The notes beneath the pieces were generated by a model. The model was given only the letters and a program-made list of their open reading frames with translations. It was not told where the DNA came from and did not search any database. From Xylocopa sonorina (lineage: Eukaryota; Arthropoda; Insecta; Hymenoptera; Apidae), in the NCBI RefSeq assembly GCF_050948175.1, contig NC_135198.1, positions 11,715,001-11,779,000 of the forward strand: DNA of 64,000 nt, in the 5' to 3' direction. Shown in pieces: positions 48,901 to 59,705 of this stretch. How positions within the stretch are numbered: the stretch's first letter is position 1; every line of letters begins with the position of its first letter. The position numbers were made by a program, and so were the translations under genes.

Positions 48901-51900
48901 TGGGAAAGAGGAATAATAATAAAATAAAACCGTCCAGTCTGTCGAAAAGGATAGAAATAGAGGAAAGAGCGAAAAAAGGCGCCGCTGGGTTACACACGTT
49001 TTTTCGAACCGTTTTCCCTGGCCTATTACAACCGCCGTCGGGCTATTACAGCCTGGCGAATTTATACGAAAGAATCGTCTGCACCCTCGCCCTCTTCGTT
49101 GTCTCTCTCTTTCTCTGTCCTTTTTCCTCTTTTTTTTTTGGTTCGCGTTCGAGGGTAAAAAAAATCTCACCATTGTTAGGAATTGCTCACTTTTTAGTCA
49201 GCGAGCCACCCGATTGCACACGTGTCGCGATAACTACGGAAAATCCCTGTTTTTTGCTCCGCGCATGGTTAACTGCCTCGTAGAAATTCGACGGGGGTGT
49301 TCGGAGGTTTCGCTCGTTCCCGATAACTCTATAATTCTTCAACGCGGGATACGCGTTCCTCGATTTCCCCTCTAGCCATGCGAAACGGATCGACGAGATA
49401 CGAATCGTTTTATGAATCGCACCGGCTGCGAATGTATCGCGTACTTATGTAAATCGAGCGGAGAAACACAAAAATTGTACAGCTTGTTCCCGCGAGAGAA
49501 AAAGGAAAGAAAAGCGAAGTGTTTCAGGTATCTCGAGGAAAGCAGGGTTCCGCGAACGGGGTGGCCCGGCAGAGAATTCGAGCCGCGGGCGTCTCGATCG
49601 CGCGAGAAACCGGATTTCCCTCCGACTAAGGAGGAAAAATAAAAGGGGACGAAAGGACAATCTATTCCGCGATATTCGGCTCGGGAAATATCCGCAGGAA
49701 CGGCTCGCTGCGGCAGCTAGCTACGAAGCTGCGATTTCGGCTGTACCCCTCTCGCCACCCCCGCCTGGTATACGTGTGCGCGCAGGGTCGTTTAGATAAA
49801 AGGAAGGGAAAGGCGCGATATTGCGAGCGGTATCTCTCTGCTCGTCCTGGGACCAATACCCGTCTCGAACCGCTCTTCCCGCGATTCGCAATGAGATTCG
49901 AACCCTTACGAGGCGAGAAACCGTCCCTCCCTGCCGCCCCTTTCTCTGCACGCCGATGGTGCGCGCCCTCGTAAAGCCTGCGTTCGTCGAACGACCTTCC
50001 CGAATAGATCCACGCGCGCACCACCTCCGGATTCACCGACAGATTTCCCGAGTCCACGGCAAATCCTTGCTTGCGATTTACCCGGAAGAAAATCGCGGGA
50101 AATCGTCGCGGGATTTCGATGGCCCCGCCAGTCGTGCGATTGTTCTTACGCTTCTTTATTCCACGATAGGAATTTGTGAAACCGTCGAAACGCCCGCTAG
50201 CCCGTTGTCGTTTCGTTCGCGAACGTTTCGAGGAATCGTTCAGTTCGAATTTTCGAGAGATTCCGGGGGGGAGCAATCGTCTGAGCGTCGAAGGTTAATC
50301 GCATCGGTTGGACCCTCGAATGGTTAATCAACGTCTGGAAAGAACAACGGCTGGGGAAACGGCGCAATCTTTGCGATGCAAATGACGACGGGACGTGGGA
50401 AACTCCGGTTCGAAACTTTAACCGTTCGCTTTTCTTCTTTTCGTCAGCCGTCGGGTCCCTTTCGAGCGCGAAACAATGGTCACGATTTAATGGAAACGGG
50501 ATTGCGAGGGTGGGCCCTGAATCGCCGGTCGAGTTTTCCAGTCCAGTCTCGGTTAAACGGATAGATCCAACGGCGAGGGGAAGAAATTGTACTCGAGGCG
50601 CGGCCCTCGGGATTAAGGAAACTAGCTTTTGTCTTTTCGGGGCGACTGCGTCAATGGCAAGAGGGAGGCGGGGGGCATGAAATTTTCACGGTTCAAGTTG
50701 GCTGTGAATAAACGAGATATTCGCTCGCAGGTTGCTGAGACAACGGTGTCGAAGGCGCCCAACTCTGCATTAACGGTTACAGTTAACCGTTGCCGTGCTT
50801 CTTAAACGGTCTCACCCTATCTCTCGCTATTCTTCCCTTCGAAACCGTAATCACGCGACTGTCTACGGTTCGCTAAGAGAATTTCAATCAAATCTCCCGA
50901 TCGATCGATACGGAGTCGCCAACGTGATCGTAGATTCCTCCTCGCAGTCTCGTCTGCGGTGAAACGATAGACGCGTCGTCGATTCGCAGCAATTTCGGGT
51001 TTCCATTAACTCGAGGAGCTCGCGAAAAAACGCGACGATACACGACCGGTAAATCTCTCGTCGCCCTGCGCCACGTCGAGTTTCCAAAACTCGTACCGCG
51101 TCGAAAATCCGAAAGTTGGCTGTGTGCAATTAGCAGCGTCCGCAGATGCGTCGAGTCCCACGGGACGACGCGAGATGTACGTACGTAATTCCGGAGTTCA
51201 GATTAAGGATGATCACCGCGGAAACACGAAACGAGAAAACCGATTCGGTCCACGGCAGGGAAAAATAACTGGTATCAAAGTTGTCGCACCGCGAACTGCG
51301 TTTGGGGGACAAGTCGTATCCCTTCGAAAATTACTCGAGCTCGACACGAGCTGACGTGGCATTCGAAACGACGAAAGGGTTGCGAATGATAATAAAAATT
51401 AGGGACGTATTTCCTACTTGTAGCGGTTCGATCCTCTTTCCATTAAAATGTTTCTGAATCATTAACGAGAATGAATTTCCCGCTACGTGATCGAATAATT
51501 ATGGCGAGCAGCGAGAATCATAGATTTCCGCGTCGTATATTCACGGAAATATCGGCAATTTGTCGTCGAGAATAACTCCCAACAATGGCAGCCACCCCGT
51601 TGCATAACCAGCCGCAGCCATCCAAGCGGGGATATCAAGCCGTTGAAAAGTTTCGTCAGGCGTGTTAATGAGAAAGAAGCTCGTAAATTTCAGCGGCGTG
51701 CGTACCGGGCTTATTCCGCGGAATTCATTAGAAAACACGTGTTTCATCAGCGTCTGGCTACCGTTTTAATTGCTATTTCCCATGGCTTCTCGATGCTCCG
51801 CAACTTTTCCAATATAATTCGCATCCAGTGCCGTCCTGCGGCACGCTTTATTTCTCGCGGATACGATTTTGATTCGCACCGGAATTTGTTTTGGTTTCCT

Positions 51901-54900
51901 CTGCCTCGTCGCTTCGTTGCTCGCGTGAACTCGCGCAAAGTCGCGTTACCAGGAACTATCGCTAACCTCCGCGTAATTAGTGACGTTTGACGACTCTTCG
52001 TTTCGCACTTGCCTCATTTCGTTCGTATTCGGTTCGTTTTCTGTCCACTGGAGAGAAACAGGGACACGGATTAAGATGCATCGAATGCATGCTTCGAGCA
52101 TAACTGCGATACGCAGTCGTGTATGGTATAACGCGTACGCTTTGCGAGTTAGCGACGTGTCAAATGTACCTCGCGTGCATTCGTATCCAGCGATGCGTTT
52201 CAAAAATCATAATCCACCCCCATAGAACGTCGCTACTGTTACGAATTTGCGGGGTAAAGAATTGTATCCTTCGTCCCCTTTGTTTTCGTCTGTCAAAACG
52301 CGCCCCTTCTCTCATCCTCGATCGTCCACGAACTTCCCGACACCTGTCTCACCCTTCCTCGTCCGGAACTCTTCATTTTCAAGCTCCGCATCCATCCGAT
52401 CGTCCATCAATCAATACGCGTGGCACCTTTTTCCGCTGGGGGATCTCTATCGAAGCGGCGCGTCGCCTCCGCGCGCCCTAGCCTCGTTTGTCCACGAGCT
52501 ACGACGACCAGGCTCCCATGGCGGCCTCGTGAATCACTCGTTCCTACGATATTCGTCCCGTGTTCGCCGGCTGAACGCGTCGATCGACGATTTATACCGT
52601 GGACGGCGAAGGAAAAATTCGACCAAGCCGAATAGATGCGCGCAACAGCGTACCAACGGCTATACTTGTCATCCCCTGGCTCGCTCCCGAAGAAAAACCA
52701 CCCGTTTATGACCGTTTCGTCGTCGTTCACCTTTATCGCGGATATTCGTCCGCGAACGCGGCTCAGCCGTTTCGTTTACACCACGAAATCCACGATATCC
52801 CCCTCGATGGAACGCGATCGATCGACTCGCGAGTCGCCAGCTTCGAGAATGCAGCTCGAAAACGGCGCTGCTCGTTACGCAAACTTGCCAAGGAAATTAT
52901 AAGCGTTTCCGTTGTGATTGAACGCGGCGCGGACGCCGCATAAAGAAACAGCAACAGCGAGGCTCTACTTGGGATAACAACGTTATCCCCGGTTTGTTTT
53001 TTTTTTTTCTCTCTCTCTTTCCTCTCATCCTCCCTTCGACCACGCGACACTCCGTTGTTTACGATCAATGAAACGATATCGGGCGAATTTACATTTTAAT
53101 GCCAGCCACGGTGGCAACCGTGGAAGGCGCGGGCTCTCGTAAAGGCTTTTCGCGCGCGAGTAAACCGAACGGGGCGCGTCCTCATTTATTATATAGCCTA
53201 CCGTAAAGCATTTATCGTTGTCGCGCATACAAATCACGCGCGGGGCCGCGTCCGATCCCCCGCCTCGTCCCCTGCCCCGTCTTCGCGATCGAATTCCAGG
53301 CTGGACGTTCGATTCGTCCCGGTGCCTCGACGCCGTCATTTAAATTAGCGCCGCGTCCGCGGACGCGACGAATCGTGATTCGATTGAAATCGCACGGCGA
53401 TAAGAGTCGGGAAGAACAGACGTCAACTTTATGAATAATTGATGAGGCTCGTTAGGATTTCCACGGTGGCCCCCACGGTTGTTCCAGTCGGCGACGTACC
53501 GCGGCTGCGAGATGGATCGACGATCGAGGGGGGTGAATACTTGTACCGGCGTTGTAACGTGGCCAGATTACATTCGTGATAGCGAACGGAGTTTCCGGTC
53601 GAGCAGCTACTTACACGTACAGCGAACTTCCATGGAATTTTCTTAACGATTTCAATTAATGTTACAGATTTTCTATTGAAATTTATAATATTAATTTTGG
53701 TCGAAAGTTTCGCCTGTTAGTGTGCGGTTGGTATATCATCGCGCAGTTCCTCGTTAATGGCTCGCGATGACGAACGATGACGATTCTGGCAAATGCGTGT
53801 CGATAAATCAATTGAAACGCGAGGAAGTGGCACGCAACATATGTATTCTGGTTCGTGACAGCTTCCTAGTTGCTCGGAAAGATGAAATACGGTGTCTTTT
53901 CTGTTGTTGTAGGGAACTCGAGATGATCTTGCCAAGGAAGAGGGGTGCAAGGGTGCTCTTCGTTTCATTTCCATTTCTACTTATTTCCTTGCTCGTCTTA
54001 TCGCCACAGCGGACGTTCCTCTGATCCGCATTCGCTCGATTAAATACAGTGTATACCATCGTCGAAGAAAACGACTACTGTCCCGTTTGGATCTTTATTT
54101 TCACCCGAACGGCTAACAATCCGGCGGATTGGGGAATATTCGAGCCCCACCTCCTCCCTCCTCTTTAATTGCACGATTTCCGCCGCGAGATTGCTCCTTG
54201 TCCGGGTAACCAAGACGCTTCCTTCGGTTCCTCAGATTTCTAGACCCGTTGCTGGCCCGCGAGATTACGTTAATCTTCGAATGAAAATTGCCAGACGCGA
54301 ATCTCGTTCCCTCGTCAGATCCGAGGGCGCCTGTGAAAAATGAAACATCAGAGAATTTCGAAAAGTCTACGACCACGAATTACTCTCGAGCCGTAAATGC
54401 GAGCGCGGTGAAAGCGAGACACGTCCTCGTCCGTATTCCACGGTAAGCTCGACTCCTGCGGACCCAACGGAGAATCCCGAATAAATTTGGACGATGAACA
54501 GGCCGTGTCGCTGGGCGGAGGGAATTTGAATGTAAATCATACGATTACGCGAGAGCCGCGAGAAAGGGCCGGATTCCCGGGACGTTCCTTCGTTTGTGGG
54601 TGGCGAACTGTACCCGGTCGGGGAATAAAAATCTCAAGGGATCAGTCGTGTGTCCTCCCCGCGGCGAGAGCCAGCCGTTTAATCTGACGAAACTCGAACG
54701 AGTAACGCGCCCCTGTGTCTTGAGAAATCTCTCTCCCTATCCTGCTTACCGAATCGTGCGCTATGCGAAATTAGGAGGAATCTCGTTTCGATAAACGAGA
54801 GAGTTGGCCGTTCAACTTGAATTACGCGCGTAAATCATCATTCTTTTCATTTTATCGTTCCCGTTCCTGGCAACTCGTGAAGGAAATAAAGTCGCGGACG

Positions 54901-55160
54901 AGAAACGTGGCTGCCTCGACATTTGTTTGGCCGTCGCGTAACAGCGTCGGTTCGATACACGCGGCAGCTTGTTCATGGGAACAAGATCATCTGTACATTT
55001 CTCAGACGGATGGGGGGAGGGCCTCCGGCCGGAATCGACGGAATAAATCGGTTCCGGCGGTGCGCGCGGTATGCATAAGGAAGAGCTGGCTCGTAAATAG
55101 CGAAAGGATCGCCGCGTGAAAGGATATTTTCTGTTCTCGGCTAGGCGGAAAGTGCCGTTT

Positions 55161-55197
55161 ACCACCTGTCGATCGCAGCCGCGGGACCACAGGTGGT
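55161..55197. promoter_or_regulatory. Inverted pair of CACCTG E-boxes
   Basis: ACCACCTGT at 55161-55169 and its exact reverse complement ACAGGTGGT at 55189-55197 are separated by 19 bp. CACCTG is the core bound by Snail/ZEB-type zinc fingers and many bHLH factors. The symmetric pair could be an intronic regulatory element, and it could also fold as a 9-bp stem. Confidence 0.4.
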
Positions 55198-55781
55198 GAA
55201 CACCTTCCAAAGCGATCCATCTCAACCCCCGACGCGTCCTTTCGCGTCTCATTGTCGCGTTACGTTCGAACAAATTCGTTTCGAGCCGATCGATCCGCGA
55301 GTATATCGATCCCTCTGTTACGAGGCTCGGATAAAGGCCGCGCGCCTCGTCGCTACGATAGTAGAGGTTTCCCTTTTTCGTTCCCGACGGCTTTTCAGAC
55401 CCCGATCCCCGGTCGAATTTATGGCTCTCGGGTGTTGGCGATTCGACGGATCGGCCGAGCTGGCTGGTATCGAAAGGTTCACGGGGATGATTCCGTTACG
55501 TTACGAACATGAAGTTGAATGCAAGCTGCTAATCGGATTTACAGTCGATCCCGCGTTTAAACTCGGTTCGAAGTTTCTTTGTTCGGCGATGCGACGCGCA
55601 AAGTGGTATCGCGTACCAAACCATCGCGTAACATTTTTATCCGTTGATGAATAAAATGGCCTGGGGTGGCGTGCAGTCTGGGAAAGGTTATCACCCATGA
55701 ACATCGTCCGGTTCGATAAATTCCAAAGCGATGCCTAGGTCTATACGGGCGATCCATTTTTCATCAGGACTCGGGACTTTG

Positions 55782-55802
55782 GAGAGAGAGAGAGAGAGAG
55801 AG
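55782..55802. repeat. (GA)n microsatellite
   Basis: GA repeat of about 21 bp, lying 300 bp before a 53-bp CT repeat of opposite orientation. Confidence 0.9.
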
Positions 55803-56095
55803 CGGCGCATCGATACAGCGATGCGGAGCGCGATCCGGGATAAATTTCCGTGCAATTTCAATACGAGATCTTCCCTTTTCTGGCCCCTCTCGCTCTGCAT
55901 ACAAGGGCCGCCTACGTGGCCGTGGGGTAAGAAGAGCGGACGGGAGCCACGCCGGATATTAAAAATATCTTCCGTCGGCAACGGGCAGCGATCGACTTCC
56001 GGTTTATCCCGTTTTACTCTATTTCGAAGGCGTGCCTCGCGATCGCTCGATTGGTCGCTTTCGAACCATCTTCTCCTCTTCGCCTCTCGTTCCAC

Positions 56096-56100
<5 letters not shown>

Positions 56101-56153
<53 letters not shown>
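56101..56153. repeat. (CT)n microsatellite, about 53 bp
   Basis: Uninterrupted TC/CT repeat. With the GA tract at 55782-55802 it forms a potential inverted-repeat pair. Confidence 0.95.
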
Positions 56154-56155
<2 letters not shown>

Positions 56156-58619
56156 ACAGTCGCGTATCGAGACGCGCGCGCGAAACGTCTCGACGGAACG
56201 CAGGTATATCGTTTTCACAGCCGGCGGATAACTCGACTCGGAGTTCGCGAAGGGTCGCGTGGCTTTCGAAAGATTCGAGCGCTTTAACTAATCCTAACGG
56301 CGAAATTGATTCCGCCCTCCAAGGGGAACCGGATGTTCCACGTGGAAATTGTTCTTGGAGAGTTGCTAAAGTAGATTAGACGCGCCGTGCTCCCGGGACG
56401 ACCCGCGCCACCGAATCCCGCGTATATTTTGCTGCAACGCGCGGCTTCAACGTTACCAGTGTACCTAATTTCGAAGATAAAGCCCCGCCTAATTCTGCCG
56501 TTCGCGCAAACGTATGTTAATAGGAATTCCAAGTATCCTAAGCGCTCTGCGCCGCGTAGACTCAAAGGTGCAGCGTCGAGCCAACGCGTCGCGCCCGCGT
56601 CGTAACTGCAATTCGTTAAGGAATTCCCCGCCGCGGATCCGACAATTGCTTCGCATCGAACGGGAAACCCAGCGGTTTCCTTGGAAAAATTCCAGTCTCG
56701 ATCGTAAAAATCGCTCTAATTCGCATAAACGTCGGATCTCTCGCGCGCACCATCCGAACGTATCTAGGAATAGGTCGCGTTTGTCAAGAGGCGAACGCTC
56801 TTAATTAGTTTAATGGATCCTCGAAAAGTAACGTCGACGTAGGACGGTTCCCCTTTGAACGATGTCCCCACGGTTCCTCTTCGGGGCCACGCAAACAGGC
56901 GCCACGTTTCCACCGCTCAAACATCACCGCCACTCTTCCAGCTTTCACGTTTTAACCCCTTCATCGCGCAGGACGCTTTTAGAAGCCGCAGTCACTTTTG
57001 CATTTACCGCGGTGTTTTTGATTCGCTTTCAACTTTCGTGTGGGTTAAGTGGAGGGTATAAGGGCATTCGTGGGAAATCGTGGGCGTTGATTTAATCTAA
57101 TTTCGATGGATCATCAGAGAAACTGTTCGCGTCTGAGTGAACTCCTCGCGATCCACTGTCACAGGTTTATCGCTCGCAGAGTCAATTTTCTCGTCTCCTT
57201 TCTTTCGAAGCGATGAGACACGAAGGGAAATGGTATCTTCGTTTCGATGCCACCGTAGTTTCGATACGATTCCACGTGGAATTCGCCCCACGCCGGGGGA
57301 ATTATCCCTCGGAATCGCGGATTTCGTTATCGGTTGCGTCGATCCGCAGCGAAATTGCTAGCCTTGGAGGGAATGGGAGGGTCGACGACGATCAGGCCCG
57401 AATACGCGATCGAAAATTATAGGCGGCAGGGCTCGTACGCTCGCGTGTCGAACGCGCGCGGAAAATTGCGAGCCGGTTCCGGTCGTCGCGCGACCGCCAG
57501 ACCGTTTCGAGGTTCTGCGGGCCGCGCGACGATCGCCGCTCGACGTCGAATTTCGGACGCGTCCGCGATTGCCCTCCCCGGCGTGGTGTTCGTTCCGCTT
57601 CTCCCGTGGAAATTCCGGGAAATCGAAGCGCAGGAGCACAGTCGTGGATTACGTTCGGCCCTCGTTTGCGGATACGTCGAAACAGCGACGTGACTTTTGG
57701 CTGAAGTGGTAAAACGTGGAATTCTTTGGTACCTGGGAATCTAGATAAATAACGGGGAATATAGAACGAGGATAAACCTTGAAATCTCTTTAAGGGTGAA
57801 CGGTACGAATGTTCAATGTCCGTTATATGTCGCGTTAGGTATTGTACTATTCCGCGTCTCTTAATGAACCTATCGAGTCGAGAAGAGATCGGTTAGCATT
57901 TCCTCTGCACGATGAGTACGTTGTATTTCCGGCTACTCGGGCTCTTTACGAACGATTGTCGCGGATTGGAATTCGTCCATCGAAGAAGGGCCAACGACCG
58001 TTGATCAGATTCATCCGGCCAATATTAGCCAATGAAATTCTATGGTGACGCGAGCGGTAATCCAATTGGATGGAAATCGGGGGGACAAACAGTCGGATCG
58101 CGTCTAATTATTAATAATGCGACGAGTCACGGGCCAGATGGATGGCTGTTTGCCTCGTTCTATGAACGAGATTGGTTACTCGGGACATGCATTACGGCCA
58201 CGGTGTCTGTCGCTTATCAATGGACATCGTTGAAATTGCACATGTTTGCCGGACGAGCCGGCGTTGCTCTCGACTGGCGAAAGAAGAGCCCAGTCATCGA
58301 TATCAATCGGCTGACGGATGATTTGTGATTAGCGTCTACGATCAATGGGGGACGTTAATGGACCGACGCGACGACTGCCGATCATGGAATCAGATTTAAG
58401 TCTACACGCTCCGATATCTATGTCAGCGCTCTCCTCCTCTCTTTATAAACGATCTCGTTCAGTTTCGTTCAGGCTCTCGAAACGCGCTCTCAAATATCGA
58501 GTTGCCATCCACTCTCCTTTTCAAAGCCAATCCAAAGTTCTATAAGCGCTCGTTAATTAGGCAGACACTCCACAGTCGTCTCCTTAAAATTCAGTCACCA
58601 GCTACAAAGTCATTGGCAG

Positions 58620-58620
<1 letters not shown>

Positions 58621-58676
<56 letters not shown>
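58621..58676. repeat. (CT)n microsatellite, about 56 bp
   Basis: The longest pure CT tract in the window, about 0.8 kb before the second candidate exon. Confidence 0.95.
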
Positions 58677-58681
<5 letters not shown>

Positions 58682-59467
58682 CCTTCAAAAGACGAACCAG
58701 CACTAAACTACTCTAGCCCCGCCATCGATCGGTAATTTCGGTAACGAGTAACCCGAAGCGCGAGCGGAAATTTCTGGACGTTGTTGCAACGCGAGGGCCG
58801 AGTCGATCGATATTCAGGAGGACGGCTCGATATTAAGCCACGTACCTCCTCGAGGAGAGCGTATCCCGGTTTTACGAGCGGTTTTTACGGGTTCCCAGCG
58901 AGTTCGTCGGTGGCCCAGGGGTCCCGGTTACTCTGCCGCCCAGCGGGGGCGTGCGCTACATGTTTCAGTATTTCGGTTAGCTCGCGTCAGGGTTGCACAC
59001 GGGTCCCACCCTCTTCGCATCCTTCCTTTTTCCGCCCCCCCCCCTCCCTCTTCCGCGTCCCGTGTTCCCTCGAACTTTAACGAGTTCATCCTATATGTAA
59101 TCGCGACGGCGGTGCCGCAGCGACGTCGAAACATCAACGACAAATTGGATTTTGAAACAGTCTGTACGTGACCGCGGTACCGTATCTCGCAGACGCTTCG
59201 ACGGCGAAACCGAGATCCGTGCAGGGCACGATTTACGAGGCTATAGGTCCCTGCCTGGTTGCCCCGGCTCGACTCGTCGCGAAGGGCAAATTTCAAGGCT
59301 GTGGACCTCGTAACAACGGGAGGGAGTCGTTGTTCCTTGGTTACCCACCTCGAAAGAAATTGCGCTCGGCTATTTTCCTGGGCTGCGTTCTTTTTCTGGT
59401 TACTTTCCAGGGAATAGTCGAGGGGGTGTGGAATCGAGGCAGCGACGTTCCCTAAGTGCTTGATCAG

Positions 59468-59705
59468 ATTTTTCGAAACCTCGACGATCTAACAGGCGAA
59501 TATCTATCCGTTGCAGTGAAATATCTGAGGGAAGTGACGCCGTACTTCAGGAAGGCCTCGATCATCCAGGAGGTGGGTTGGGAGCTGCAGCGAGGGTTCC
59601 TCAGCGCCACCCCGCCGCCGCCCAAGTCACCACCGCGAGCGGATACGCGTTATCTGCCGCTGCAACTCTGCAGACTCACCAGGTCTCATCCCCCCACCGA
59701 TCTTG
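59468..59705 (+). CDS. Candidate internal coding exon, unrecognised protein (partial)
   Basis: A plus-strand frame beginning with the residues IFRNLDDLTGEY runs 79 codons to a perfect donor, CTTG followed by GTAAGT at 59706, and ends in phase 1. Composition is protein-like: a first half rich in Leu, Val, Tyr and Glu that could form amphipathic helices (VKYLREV, IIQEVGWELQRG), then a proline-rich linker (TPPPPKSPP) and a segment PLQLCRLTRSHPP. RKAS fits a basophilic kinase site. The start is uncertain. ATCAG at 59467 gives phase 0 and fits exon 45207-45239, with a possible CTAAG branch site 11 to 15 bases upstream. CCTAAG (59456), AACAG (59495) and TTGCAG (59516) would give phase 1. An in-frame stop at 59453-59455 rules out an earlier start. 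I do not recognise the family. Confidence 0.55.

Larger units (their letters stand above)
45240..59467 (+). other. Proposed long first intron (about 14.2 kb)
   Basis: It starts with GTAAGC and would end at ATCAG (59467). It holds only microsatellites, a second YY1-type core in inverted orientation (CAATATGGCG at 45393-45402), and two inverted-repeat or microsatellite clusters near 55.2 and 55.8-56.2 kb. Other acceptor-like sites occur, for example TTGTGGTTGCAG near 46549 and TAATTTTACAG near 46836, each followed by 26-29 open codons in one frame and then a stop. I could not support them as exons, but a small alternative exon cannot be excluded. Confidence 0.4.

Noticed and set aside
58032..58328. 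98-codon plus-strand frame with protein-like composition (starts MKFYGDASGN)
   Set aside because: It has no splice acceptor or donor in phase at its edges, no recognised family and no promoter. It was kept out of the features, but would be the next candidate to test by a homology search.
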